From Prorocentrum cordatum (taxonomy: Eukaryota > Sar > Dinophyceae > Prorocentrales > Prorocentraceae), in assembly GCA_963575745.1 (NCBI GenBank), contig CAUYUJ010017883.1, positions 89,278-153,277 of the forward strand: a DNA stretch of 64,000 bases. The letters are read 5' to 3'. Position numbers and translations under genes: made by a program. Below, piece after piece: positions 31,012 to 41,189 of this stretch. The notes below the pieces were generated by a model. The model made no database searches, had not been told where the DNA came from, and saw only the letters and a program-made list of their open reading frames with translations. Position 1 is the stretch's first letter; the number at the start of each line of letters is the position of its first letter.

Positions 31012-31081
31012 GGATATGATGCACTCCGACATGTGGTCACCTGAGCAGATGCAGGACGGCATGCAGGCCGCCCAGGGGTCG
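31012..31081 (+). CDS. Candidate exon, unknown gene
   Basis: Frame reads DMMHSDMWSPEQMQDGMQAA with almost all codons ending in G or C. Possible 3' edges are CAG at 31062, 31065 or 31074; none is followed by GT, though dinoflagellates also use GC and GA donors. Same strand as 31343-31441. Confidence 0.35.
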
Positions 31082-31129
31082 CCGCTTCTCTCCTCTGCTA
31101 CCCTTAGCCTCCCTCCTTCTGATACCCCA

Positions 31130-31290
31130 TCCTCATGTCGTGCTCTTCCTCCTCCTCCTCCTTCACAACTTCCGCCCTCCTCCTCGTCCTCCTCCTCGCT
31201 TCATCCCTCCCTCCCTCCCTCCCTCCTTGCCTCCGTATCCCTCAGTCCTCCTCGTCCTCCCCCTCCTCCTCTCCTCTGCTACCCTTAGCC
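31130..31290 (+). repeat. TCC/CCCT pyrimidine tract
   Basis: CTCCTC and CCCTCC units. It contains a second copy of the CTCTCCTCTGCTACCCTTAG word found at 31089, so part of the tract was duplicated. Confidence 0.9.
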
Positions 31291-31342
31291 TCCCTCCTTC
31301 TTGTCCTCTGTCCTCATCTCGTGCTCTTCCTTGTAAGTCCAG

Positions 31343-31441
31343 CGGCCTGAGCATGATCCAGCGAAGCTGCACCAGTTCCTTGGAGCACTGAGCAAATCCC
31401 AGGCTGTTCACCGAATGTCCTCCCCCCTCTCTTGTGTCTGA
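31343..31441 (+). CDS. Candidate 3'-terminal exon
   Basis: Follows a CTCTTCCTTGTAAGTCCAG acceptor-like sequence (AG at 31341-31342). Reads RPEHDPAKLHQFLGALSKSQ and on to TGA at 31439-31441. Codon bias is weaker than in 31012-31081. Together the two would make a small gene with an intron of about 270 bases full of TCC repeats. Confidence 0.3.
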   Translation, partial: RPEHDPAKLHQFLGALSKSQAVHRMSSPLSCV

Positions 31442-31649
31442 CGTACAACCTTTCTCTTGTTTGTTCCCTGACTAGCTTCGCTCTTTAGTCGGGAGTATCG
31501 TGCCCCCAAGAGCAAGTTGTAGAAACCTGTGTTCTCGGCTCGCGCATGCACATACTCTTTTCATGCCCTGGGACCCTGGCCCCCGCCCCCCCCTCCACTT
31601 TTCCGAAACTCCCCTCTGGTACTCTTCTTTTTCCTTGGGTGTCCCGGAG

Positions 31650-32210
31650 CCCTTCTGGGACTTTTGGCGGTCGGTTTCGGCCTTGAGAGGCTGCCCCTCT
31701 GGTTCCAGGGGCGGCCCACTGCTCCGACGAGCCCCCTGGGCTCCCCAGGAGGCTCCCAGAGTTCCGCAACAACTCCACGAGGGACTCCTTGACAGTCCCA
31801 CGTGGATCACAAGGTAGCGCTCCCGTGGCCCTGGAGCCTTGCGAGAACTCTTCCTGAGGGCCCCAAATCGTCAAAAAGCAGTGTTTCGTTGTGCGATGTA
31901 TTTTGGCTTTCTCGCATTTTCGCTTCCGATGAGATCTCTTGTGGCCTTCGGAGAAAGCACCAAGAGCGTCCCAACGCAGGCCCAAGAGGCTCCAGAGACG
32001 GTTCTTGGACGTGCCCAAGAGGCCCCCCCCCGAGATGCCCCCAAGAGGCCCCCAGAGGTCCCCCTGAGGGCCCAACGAGGTTCCGAGAGAGCCCCAATAG
32101 TGCCCCAGGAGGCCCCACGAGCAGCCCCCCGAGCGGGCCCCTGGACGCCTTCGACTCCAAGATGACCCGAAAAGGCCTCCCGAGGCCGCCATGGGCCCCC
32201 AAGAGAGAAA
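31650..32210 (-). repeat. Degenerate GGCC/TCTTGG repeat, minus orientation
   Basis: On the minus strand it reads GGGCCTCTTGG and GGGGCATCTCGG units like those at 59-63.5 kb. The segment at about 31866-31945 matches the reverse of the conserved AAATGC...TTTTG module only loosely. Confidence 0.6.
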
Positions 32211-32287
32211 CAAGACGGCGGAAGAGGAAAGGGGGCTAGGCCCAGAATTGTTGCGAAGACCTTAGGCTGGTGCCGCCGAGCCTGAAG

Positions 32288-32290
32288 AGG

Positions 32291-32323
<33 letters not shown>

Positions 32324-32575
32324 CGTTGGCGATGACGACAGCGACGACGACGAGGAGGAGGAGGAGGAGGAGGAGGAGGAGGCGGAGGAGGAGGAGGAGG
32401 AGGAGGAGGAGGACGACGACGACCATTGACGACGGCGACGACGACGACAGCGACGACGACGAGGAGGAGGAGGAGGAGGAGGAGGAGGAGGAGGCGGAGG
32501 AGGAGGAGGAGGACGACGACCGTTGACGACGACGACGACGACGGCGACGACGACGACAGCGACGACGACGAGGAC

Positions 32576-32632
<57 letters not shown>

Positions 32633-32716
32633 GAGGAGGAGGAGGAGGAGGAGGAGGAGGAGGAGGACGACGACCGTTGACGACGACGACGACGACAGCG
32701 ACGACGACGAGGAGGA

Positions 32717-32779
<63 letters not shown>

Positions 32780-32872
32780 GGAGGAGGAGGAGGAGGAGGA
32801 GGAGGAGGAGGAGGACGACGAGGACGACGAGGACGAGGACGACGAGGACGACGAGAAGGAGGACGACGACGA
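32288..32872 (+). repeat. 0.58 kb GAC/GAG microsatellite
   Basis: Alternating domains of GAC and GAG triplets with four recurrences of CGACGACCGTTGACGACG or close variants, so a larger unit of about 115-145 bases has been duplicated. Purines make up about two thirds of the plus strand. Confidence 0.95.
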
Positions 32873-33109
32873 CGCTGACGCTCTGGAGCCGAAAGCGGAA
32901 GAGGGAAAAGGGGGGAGGCCCAGGATTATGAAACGAGCGTTTTCTACTGTTATTGGCAGGCCTCCCCGGGTTCGAGCGGGGGGGTGACATTCCCTTCCCT
33001 CTGAAACGGGGGGAAGTGGGAGGGCGCAGAATCCCTCCCTGCCCCCCCTGGTTCGAACCAAGAGGGTTGGGGGGGCAAGATCTCCCCCCCTTTCCCAGAC
33101 CCCCGGACG

Positions 33110-33161
33110 TTTTTTTTTTTTTTTTTTTTTTTTTGTTTTTTTTTTTTTTTTTTTTTTTTTT
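33110..33161 (+). repeat. Poly(T) of about 50 with one G, then (TCC)n
   Basis: Flanked by GGACG on the left and CACAACGTCGACC on the right, followed by (TCC)n at 33173-33221. A reversed poly(A) tail is conceivable, but no coding relic adjoins it. Confidence 0.9.
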
Positions 33162-33537
33162 CACAACGTCGACCCTCCTCCTCCTCCTCCTCCTCCTCCT
33201 CCTCCTCCTCCTCCTCCTCCTCACTTTTTGACGTTGGCATGACTCTGAGCATCGGGGCTCGCAGTTTTCAGCCTCCTCCGCCTCCTCTTCCTCGTCCTCC
33301 TCCTCTCCTGGAATGCCGCGGGGCCCCTGACTCTCTGTGCCATTACATTTGTTGCCCTAGATTCGACTCCCTCCTGGTCCAGGCCTCTGGATCCTCGGTC
33401 CCCTCGGACGTGCGAGCGCGGCCAGCCCTCGCTGGCCATAGCAAGGACGCCGCTCGTCTTCTGGTGATGCGGTACCACCTCCATAGGCGCCTGCATCTGG
33501 TCAGGCCCCGCGGCCTTTCCAGGGTGGTTTCCGACAG

Positions 33538-33649
33538 CACCCGTCTGGAGTGCGCCCGTGCCGCGCGGGCCGCGACGGCTCTCCCGCGCGGCCGGCGAGC
33601 CGCCCGCGTCGTCGCCCGCGCCCGCCGGCGCGCGGCGTCTGCGCGGCAG
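33538..33649 (+). CDS. Candidate exon upstream of a GT-AG intron
   Basis: Frame reads TRLECARAARAATALPRGRR and ends ASARQ at 33649, followed by GTGGGGAG. Arg/Ala-rich, G/C-ending codons. The left edge is uncertain (CCGACAG ends at 33537); the frame is open farther upstream. It joins in phase 0 with 33814 onward. Confidence 0.4.
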
Positions 33650-33813
33650 GTGGGGAGCTGCCGACCTCGTGCCGACTCCGGCCCCCCTCTCCCTCCCTCC
33701 CTCCCTCTCTCCCTGCCGACTCCGGCCCCCTCCCTGGTCCCTCCCTTCCCTCCCTCCCTCCCTCCCTCTCTCCCTTCACCCGCCCCTCCCGCGATGCCCA
33801 TGGCGGCTCGCAG
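33650..33813 (+). other. Candidate GT-AG intron, 164 bp
   Basis: Begins GTGGGGAGCTGCC and ends GGCGGCTCGCAG, with a long CCCTCC pyrimidine tract (33682-33792) before the AG. It is the best intron-like segment in the window. Confidence 0.45.
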
Positions 33814-33890
33814 GGCTGGATGCCCCAGATCTGCGGCTACGCAGACGTCGGGACGCCCGTGACGCAGACCACTGGCGTGGACAGTGACGA
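33814..33890 (+). CDS. Candidate exon downstream of the GT-AG intron
   Basis: Reads GWMPQICGYADVGTPVTQTT then GVDSDEA, with nearly all codons ending in G or C, in phase with 33538-33649. The family is not recognised. The right edge is uncertain; the coding signal fades after about 33890. Confidence 0.45.
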
Positions 33891-34700
33891 AGCGGCCTCC
33901 TCGTTGTCTGGGAGGGGCGCCAGGGGCCGGGCATGGACGAATACGACGAGGACGGTGGCGGTGACGACGATGAAGAGACGACAAGGAGAGAAACGAGGAG
34001 GCGGGCGACGATGATGACTGACGATGAGGAGGATTGGGCGATGGAGGATGAGGAGGAGCTCGGAAGATGAGGGATGCCAGAAGAGTCATGAGGCGGAGGA
34101 TGGAGGATGGAGAACGAGGATTAGGAGAAATGAGGATGAGGATGGAACGCGGAGTATGTACGGTAATGATGATGAGTGGGAGGAGGATGAGCAGAGGTGG
34201 CAAGGATTGTGATTTATGCAGCCTGTCCATCGTGAGACTGTAGGCGGATTCAGATGCACACTCCGGGCCCACTTTCTCTGAGTACCTGGGGGCACGGGCC
34301 CTCAGATGTAGGGTAGAGTTCTGCTCTGGGGCGGCCAGGTCTGCCGAGCGGTGTGGCAGGCCCGCGGCGTCCCATGTCATGAGAGTGGAAGCGATCACGC
34401 CAGTGTGTGTTGAGCGCGGTGGAGTTGGTCGACAGTCATGATCTGACAACCAGCCCTTGACCCTATGTGCCCCAACGAAGCCAGATCCATCCCTGGATGC
34501 CCAAATTTCCCAGGGGCTGTGGGTGCAAGGTGTCAGATCGGGGCCCCCGCTCGGATGGTGTCCCTGTCGGGCCTTAATAACTAGCACTCGAAGCTGCAGC
34601 GCGCTCCCAACAGGCGAGCCGCGAGTGTGCCCCCCCCCCCCCCCTGTATCTGGGGATGTCAGCTGACCACCTCCCTCGCCAATTCTGGCTGGGGCCCGTC
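33891..34700. other. Unassigned stretch
   Basis: GAT-rich at 33940-34200. From 34640 down to 34205 the minus strand has a long open frame of ordinary composition (CTHSPWEIWASRDGSGFV near its start); no motif or splice support, so it is noted only. Confidence 0.3.
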
Positions 34701-34707
34701 CTGGCTC

Positions 34708-34839
34708 AGGATCCTCCTCTTCCTCCTCCTCATCCTCCTCCTCCTCCTTATTCTCCATCCTCCCTTCCTCCCCCCTCCTCCTCCATTTCCCTCCCTTCCC
34801 CCCTCCTCCTCCTCTTCCTCCTCCTCCTCCTCCTCCTCA
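34708..34839 (+). repeat. TCC pyrimidine tract ending in CAG
   Basis: CCTCCTC units ending CTCCTCAG at 34840, an acceptor-like context for the island that follows. Confidence 0.9.
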
Positions 34840-34840
34840 G

Positions 34841-35205
34841 CAGGCATCCGCACTCGCGCGAGCACTCGCGCGGGCACTCCCGCGGGCAGCACCGTCACAA
34901 CACGAGGCTCTCCCGCGGGCCCGGCCGTGCGGCCCCCCTGGCCGCCACCGCGGGCCCCCTTTGGACCCGCTGCGACCGAGACCCAGAACTCTCATGGCCA
35001 GGCCAATCTGCAGGGCCGGCGTGCCCGCGCGCGCTGCGCCGCGCCGCGCCGGCCCGGGGGCCGCGCTGCGCTGGGGGCTCAGGAGCGACAAGCACGGCGC
35101 CGTCAGCAGCGCGGACGCGGGGCTGATGGGGGCCGGCGGCGTGGCCGGGGACCCCGCGGCGGGGAGGGGGCCGCCGGCGTGCCGCTGGGCGCGCTGCCCA
35201 GCACT
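34841..35205 (+). CDS. Candidate GC-rich exon
   Basis: Open from the AG at 34839-34840, starting QASALARALARALPRAAPSQ and later LRWGLRSDKHGAVSSADAGL. G/C-ending codons dominate, but base composition alone (near 80 percent G+C) would give that, so the support is weak. It then runs into a GGA tract. Confidence 0.25.
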
Positions 35206-35208
35206 GGA

Positions 35209-35715
35209 GGAGGAGGAGGTGGAGGAGCAGGAGCAGGAGGAGGAGGAGGAGGGAGGAGGAGGAGGAGGAGGAGGAGGAGGAGGAGGAGGAGGAGGCGGAG
35301 GAGGAGGCGGAAGAGGAGGAGGCGGATGAGGGGGAGGAGGAGGAGGCGGCGGAGGAGGAGGAGGCGGAAGAGGAGGAGGCGGAGGTGGAGGCGGAGGAGG
35401 AGGAGGCGGAGGAGGAGGAGGAGGAGGAGGCGGAGGAGGAAGGGAAGGAGGAGGAGGAGGAGGAGGAGGAGAAGGAGGAGGAGAAGGAGGAGGAGGAGGA
35501 GGAGGCGGAGGATGCGGAGGCGGGAGGCGGAGGCGAGGAAGGAGAGGAGGAGGAGGAGGAGGAGGGAGGAGGAGGAGGAGGAGGAGGAGGAGGAGGAGGC
35601 GGAGGAGGAGGAGGAGGAGGAGGAGGAGGAGGAGAGGAGGAGGAGGAGGAGGAGGAGGAGGAGGAGGAGGAGGAGGAGGAGGAGGAGGAGGAGGAGGAGG
35701 AGGAGGAGAGGGGAG
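35209..35715 (+). repeat. 0.5 kb GGA/GGC purine tract
   Basis: (GGA)n with frequent GGC and AAG units. Confidence 0.95.
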
Positions 35716-35953
35716 CAGGGGAGGAGGAGGCAGCGCGCCTGGATCTGCCCCCCCCCCCCCCCTCCCTCCTCCGCGGCCCCCTCGAGCCGTGCACCGAGGA
35801 GTCACCCCCTGCCTGGTGTCGCTTTGGCGTGCAGCCGAGCGAGATGGCCAGATGTGTCGGCGTGGTTTTTGTCGGCGGTCCAGGTCGGTCGATTCGACTC
35901 GGCCAGTCGGCTTGCTGTTTCGGATGAGGCCCTCGATCCATGGATAGGTTTCA

Positions 35954-36088
35954 GTCGGACGTGTCCCTCTACATGAGGACTATGCAAAAGTGGTAAGAAA
36001 TAGTCAGGGGACGATTTCTCGACGATGTTTCATTTTTGTTAATTTTTGATTTTCCTCTAGAATCCGCCTGTAGGGGGACATGCCCGAC
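35954..36088. mobile_element. Inverted-repeat element family A, copy 4 (135 bp)
   Basis: Left end GTCGGACGTGTCCCTCTACA, right end TGTAGGGGGACATGCCCGAC. The interior has AGTCAGGGGACGATTTCTCGA, shared with copies 2 and 3. Confidence 0.75.
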
Positions 36089-36880
36089 CTAAGGATAGTT
36101 GGTCCGCATGGACAGATTCTGTCAGATTTTGTCGGCGTGCCCGTTCCCTCCTCGTGCGCCTCCTCGTGCCCCCCTCTAACAGACCCAGGGGATGGGGCAC
36201 GGGGAGGCCCCGAAGGGGAAGACTGAGGTTTGGAACGACACACTTGTTGCACCACCTATGCCCAGAGGGTGAGTGGGATGTCTAGAAGAAGCGCGTTCTG
36301 AAAAACGTAGGTCTGGGGTACCTCTCGGAGGGGCCATAGCGCGTCAACAATTGCTTCAAGTGTACTGTAATAATTCATGGGCGCCATCTGCTTCGAATCG
36401 TCATGGCACAGTATCTGTTTCAGCGTTCCCGTGAGGCGCGTATTGTGAGTGTGTGCGAAAGGACACACGAATCGCATTGCATGTATCATGTTTGTTGTTT
36501 TTTTGCGGCACAAGTGCGTTGTTTAGTTGGCCAATCTATCCTTGCGGAAGTGTGGGAGTTCCGGCTTCTCATGGCAACCCTATCCGAATCCAAAACAGAG
36601 AGGGAATGCGAACCAGGAGACGGTGGAACGGATAGTTCCAATGTTTCTTGTCGTGGCGTCATGCTTGTACTTTTTGAGACGGACCATCGTGGGGGAGGCG
36701 GTCATCGTTTTGTTGTCGTTGTCGTTGAACTCTCACTATTGAAGAATAATTATTGTTGATCCCCCCTCCGGTGCACATTATATTTTTCAATTGAAGTGCC
36801 CCTTCCGGCGCTCGCACCCAGTTTTTTATCAGGGAAAGTTTTCCTCCTCAAACTGTGTTGTTGGCCCCCAGGTTGCAACA
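36089..36880. other. Unassigned stretch
   Basis: Less repetitive, moderate GC. Short open frames at 36403-36759 (+) and 36256-36513 (-) show no recognised motif. Confidence 0.35.
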
Positions 36881-37190
36881 ACAACGGCTCCCGCTTGAGA
36901 TTTCCTCACAATTTAGCCAGGACCCCCGCTCCCTCCCGAGACTTCCTCGCACTTTATTATGGAATCGCGCTCTCGCTTGGGACTTCCTTACACTTTATTC
37001 AGGAATCGCTTTCTCGGCGCTCTGGAGTCGCGCTCTCGCTGGAGACTTGCTTGCAATTTACTCAAGAATAGCTCCCTTGCGTGGGAATTTCTCGCAATTT
37101 GCTCAAGCGCCGCGCTCTCGACACTCAGGCACCCAGGAGTCGCGCTCACGCCTAGGACTCCCCCACAGGTTACTTAAGCATCGGGATCTC
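36881..37190 (+). repeat. Degenerate tandem repeat, units of about 50 bp
   Basis: Units contain CCCGCTTGAGATTTCCTCAC or variants, CAATTTA/CTTTATT and CGCGCTCTCG. Related to the CCCGCTTGAGACTTCCTCGC part of the 151-bp unit at 23790-24240. Confidence 0.75.
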
Positions 37191-37191
37191 G

Positions 37192-37890
37192 CTACCCTTC
37201 GTGGTCCCATTGCCGCCCTTCGTGGCCCCTCGCTGCCCTTCGTGGCCCCGTGGCAGCCCTTCGTGGCCCCCTCGCTTTGTTTCGTGGTCCCGTTGCAGCC
37301 CTTCGTGGCCCCCTCGCTGCCCTGGGTGGCCCCGGTGCAGCCCTTCGTGGCCCCCTCGCTGCCCTTTGTGGCCCCGCCCCGTTGCACCCGTTCGTGGCCC
37401 CCTCGCTGCCCTTCGTGGCCCCGTTGCAGCCCTTCGTGGCCCCCTCGCTGCCCTTCGTGGCCTCATATATGTATGCCCGTCGTGGCCCCCGTTCGTTCGC
37501 GCCCGTCGTGGCCCCATGTGCATGCCCTTCGTGGCCCCGCTGTCTTCCTTCGTGGCCCCCTCGCTGCCCTTCGTGGCCCCCTCGCTGCCCTTCGTGGTCT
37601 CGTTGCTGCCCTCCGCGGCCCAATATACGCATGCCCTTCGTGGCCCCCGCTAGTTCGCGCCCGTCGTGGCCCCATGTGCATGCCCTTCGTGGCCCCGCTG
37701 TCGCCTTTTGTGGCCCCCTCGCTGTCCTACGTTGCCTAGTTGCCACCTCTGGCCCCGTCGTTGCCGTCTGTGGACCCGCATTATCTGCCCTTCGTGGCCC
37801 CCGCTCGTTCGCGCTCTTCGTGGCCCCATACGCATTCCCTTCGTGCCCCCGCTGTCGCCCTTCGTGGCCTGCTTCGTGCCCTTCGTGGCC
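37192..37890 (+). repeat. 21-bp minisatellite (CCCTTCGTGGCCCC core)
   Basis: About 30 units, mostly 21 bases, sometimes paired as CTCGCTG and GTTGCAG variants, with longer units carrying CATATGTATGCC-like inserts. Because 21 is divisible by three, several frames stay open on both strands (PFVAPSL on +, GATKGSE on -). I read these as shadows. Confidence 0.9.
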
Positions 37891-38570
37891 CTGCTGTCGT
37901 TCTCTCTCTCGCTCTCGCTCTCGCTTTCGCTCGTCGTCGTCGTCGTCACCGTCGTCGCCGTCGACGTCGTCGTCGTCGTTGTCGTCGTCATCGTCGTTGT
38001 GGTCGGTCCCCTGTCCGTCCCTCTTGGGGTCGGGTTGCCGCCGATCAGCTCTGCCGCTGGCCAGGCCGACTGTCCGCGGCCGTCCCGCCGCTTGCCGGGG
38101 CCCGGCCTGCAGGGAAGAAATGTATCCCCCCCAAAAGGGGTACGATCGAAGACGACGAGGGCGGGTATCGAGGGTTTGGGAAATACGCGTGAAAAAAGGA
38201 CACTCGAGCAGATAAGAACGAGCAGTCTTACAATTATTGTTGTTGCTGGGGGCGGGCAGCCGCGAGAAGAACATCCAGAGGAGAAGCACGCAAAGCAACA
38301 TGTGGCCAAATGTTGGATTCACACGGAGGCTGGGATTTGTTCTTCGGAATTCCTTATTCGGGGTCTCTTGCAATGGATTTCCTCTTGTAGCTTTTTGGCT
38401 GATGATTCCTTACTCACGACTCCGCATAGCCCTCACACACAGACACATAGCCCTTACTGGATTCCCTCCCTCCCCCCATAGCCCTGCCACGCAGACGCAC
38501 ACACAAGCCTACCGAGTTTTGCGCCGACACCGACATCAAGGATCCCTCCCTCCCTCCCTCCTTTCACTTT
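37891..38570. other. Unassigned stretch
   Basis: CTCTCG and CGTCGT microsatellites at about 37898-38000, then unique sequence without a supported gene. Confidence 0.4.
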
Positions 38571-38574
38571 TTTG

Positions 38575-38608
38575 TTATATATATATGTGTATATATATAT
38601 ATATATAT
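38575..38608 (+). repeat. (TA)n with TGTG interruption
   Basis: Short TATA tract. Confidence 0.95.
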
Positions 38609-38744
38609 CGCATTGCATGTTCTCTCCAGGTACACCAGATGTGATTCCCGCTTCGAGGCTACGGCCTCCACCGCCACGCCCAAACGGGCGCGTGCGGGCG
38701 CCCACGCGGCGTGCGCACGGATATGGCGTTCGTTCGTTTGTTCG

Positions 38745-39110
38745 TTACTCACGACTTCGCACGAAGGATTACTCATTAAGGGTTTTGTGATAAAGATGTG
38801 TTGCGGATTCGTTACGAAGGGCCGTTTACGAAGGATCCTTAGCAGCAAGGACTAAGGGTTCCGTAGTAATCATTATGCATGAAGGGTTCTTTAGTCACGA
38901 TTATATGCGAAGGACTCGTCAGCAGGATGGATTCCTTATCGCGGACTTTTTATTAATGATTCCTTGGCAAGGATTTCCTACCAAGGATTCTGAATGAGGC
39001 TTCGTTATTTGGGATTCCTTAAGCGGGTTCTTGGTCAGGATTCTTGACTCGGGAATCCTGATCAAGAGTTCCTTACCAAATATCAATTTTAGGCGATGTC
39101 CTACTAAGGT
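38745..39110 (+). repeat. Degenerate AAGGATTCCTTA repeat
   Basis: Words such as CGAAGGATTACTCA, CAAGGATTTCCTAC and GGATTCCTTAAG recur every 15-30 bases. The word AAGGATTCCTT is itself palindromic. Related stretches are at about 38345-38420 and 40860-41000. Confidence 0.7.
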
Positions 39111-39267
39111 CAGGATAAAACATGAATCGTCGACTCCCAGGGACATATGCGAAAATATGGGAAGTGGGGGGGGAAGACGAACACCTAGAAAATATACGGA
39201 ATCCTTGCGTCTATTTTTCTGAAAGGGCGTGTTCTACCGCTGCTGGCAGAAAACCGGAGAGGTCATT

Positions 39268-39530
39268 GGGGGTTCCTAACCCGTCCCCCCCCCCCCCCCC
39301 CCCCGAAAATCGGGGGGGGGTCACTACTGGTTCGAACCCCCCCCCAGTCCATCATGAATAGGGGGGGGGGGTCACTACCGGTTCGAACCCCCCCCCCACC
39401 CCTCGAAAACCGGGGGGTTCATTACCGGTTCGAGCCCCCCCCTCCACCTCGCCCCCCCCCCTCGAAAACCAGGGGAGGTCACTACCGGTTCGAACCCCTC
39501 CCCCCCCCCTCGCCGCCGGCAAACGATGCC
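39268..39530 (-). repeat. GGTTCGAACC / CCCCGGTTTTCGAGG repeat, left block
   Basis: Four units of about 60 bases; read on the minus strand each has GGGTTCGAACCGGTAGTGAC and then CCCCGGTTTTCGAG between C and G runs. The same unit occurs in opposite orientation at 40495-40700. Confidence 0.85.
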
Positions 39531-39533
39531 CGC

Positions 39534-40490
39534 TCCTCGGGACAGTTGGAGAATGGTGGGGATGTTGGGACAGTGGTGGGAACGGTGGTGGTAGGGACAG
39601 TGGTTCGGGGAAAGTGGGACCGTGGTGCGGACAGTGGTGGGGACAGTGGTGGTGGGGACAGTGGTGAGGGGACAGCGGGACAGTGGTGGGGACAGTGGGA
39701 CAGTGGTGGGGACGGTAGTGGTGGGGACGCTGGTGAAGGCGGTGGCGAGGACAGTGGTGGGACAGTAGTACAGTGGGGAAAGTGGTGGGGACAGTGGGGA
39801 CAGTGGGACAGTGATGGGGACAGTGGGGACGGTGGGACAGCACAGTGGGACAGTGGCGGGGACAGTGGGACAGTGGTGGGAACAGTGGGGACTGGGACAG
39901 TGGTGGGGACCGTGGGGAAAGTGGGGAGAGTGGGACCGTGGTGGGACAATGGTGGGGAGAGTGGGGACAGTGAGACACTGGTGGGGGCACTGGCGGGGAC
40001 AGCGGGGACAATGGTGGGAACAGTGGGGACAGTGGGACAGTGGTGGGGACGGTGGTGGTGGGGACAGTGGTGTGGGGACCGTGGGAATGTGGTGGAAACA
40101 GGTGGTGGTGGCGACAGTGGTGAGGGCGGTGGCGAGGACGGCGGTGGGATAATGGGACAGAGGTACAGTAGGGACAGTGGTGGGGACAGTGGGGACAGTG
40201 GTGGGAACAGTGGGACAGCTCAGGGGGACAGCGGCGGGGACAGTGGGACAGTGGGACAGTGGGGACAGTGGGACACTGGTTGGGGCCGTGGAGAAAGTGG
40301 GGAGAATGGAACCGCGGTGGGAACAGTGGTGGGGACTGGGGACAGTGCGACAGTGGTGGGAGCACTGGTGAGGACAGTGGTGACGGTGGTGGGAACACTG
40401 GGGACAGTGGTGGTGAGGACAGTGGTGCTGGGAACAGCAGTGGGGGATGTGGCGCGGACGGTGGTAGGGACCCAGAGTTGTTTGCTGGCG
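39534..40490 (+). repeat. GGGACAGTGGTG minisatellite, about 0.96 kb
   Basis: Variable units of 9-18 bases built from GGGACAGTGG and TGGTGG, with no single strict period. Confidence 0.9.
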
Positions 40491-40494
40491 GTGA

Positions 40495-40790
40495 GCGTGG
40501 GGGAGGGGGGAGAGGGTTCGAACCGGTAGTGACCCCCCCCGGTTTTCGAGGGGGGGGGTTCGAACTGGTAGTGACCCCCCCCGGTTTTCGAGGAGGGGGG
40601 GGTTCGAACCTGTAGTGACCCCCCCCCGGTTTTCCAGGGGGGGAGGGTTCAAACCGGTAGTGACCCCTTTTTGGTTTTCCAGAGGGGGGGGGTTAGGGTA
40701 AGGGGGAGGGTTTTGCCGGGGGGGGGGTCCAGCAGGGGGGGGGGATTCTCGGAGGGGGGGGGGAGACCCCCGGGTTCCGGAGGAAGAGGG
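40495..40790 (+). repeat. GGTTCGAACC repeat, right block (opposite orientation)
   Basis: Units with GGTTCGAACCGGTAGTGACC and CCCCGGTTTTCGAGG, three to four copies, followed by G-rich sequence. With the left block it brackets the minisatellite as an inverted pair. Confidence 0.85.
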
Positions 40791-40859
40791 GGGGGAATTT
40801 TCCACAGAAAAGCGGCGGTGGATCACGCTCTCTCATTTATTTGTGTGTCCCTGGGCCCC

Positions 40860-41000
40860 CTAGTAAGGATTCGTAAGGATTCCTTACTGAGTAGTCCTGA
40901 GCCAGGGTTTTCAGCTGAGGATTTCTCTCACGAAGGACTCCTCACTAGGGACCACTGACCCAGGAGTCCTACCAGGGTTTTTCCTCAATCAGTGCTTGCA
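40860..41000 (+). repeat. Degenerate AAGGATTCCTTA repeat, second block
   Basis: GTAAGGATTCGTAAGGATTC, CGAAGGACTCCTCACTAGG and similar words. Confidence 0.6.
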
Positions 41001-41189
41001 CTAGCGGGAATTCAAAGATTTGTCGAAAGTTGCTGGCCAATCTTGGTAGGCGGCTGGGTTTCCGGGTTCTGTTTCGGGGTTCCCGGGTACCGTTTGCTGG
41101 TTCCGGACCGATTTCGGTGGGCGGCGGGGTTCCCGCGTTCCAGTTTCTGGTTTCCGTGTTCTCGGGTTCCCGGCCGATGTTCTTATCGA

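Noticed and set aside
33110-33161. Poly(T) as the reversed poly(A) tail of a retroposed mRNA
   Set aside because: No coding relic or spliced leader could be found on the minus strand before it.
34672-34694. Possible third spliced-leader relic (CGCCAATTCTGGCTGGGG)
   Set aside because: Only about 13 of 20 positions agree and the conserved CTCAAG end is missing.
33343-34758. 471-codon minus-strand frame as a gene
   Set aside because: Both ends are repeat-derived. The middle (34205-34640) has ordinary composition but no motif, codon bias or splice support.
37094-37108. CAATTTGCTCAAG resembling the 3' half of the spliced leader
   Set aside because: It is one unit of the local tandem repeat, whose other units read CAATTTACTCAAG and CACTTTATTCAGG.
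37192-37890. CRISPR-like regular repeats
   Set aside because: Units are contiguous with no unique spacers; a eukaryotic minisatellite explains them. The same holds for 59-63.5 kb.
40495-40700. tRNA genes or tRNA-derived SINEs because of GGTTCGAACC
   Set aside because: No A box, no cloverleaf arms and no acceptor stem around the motif; units are short tandem repeats between C and G runs.
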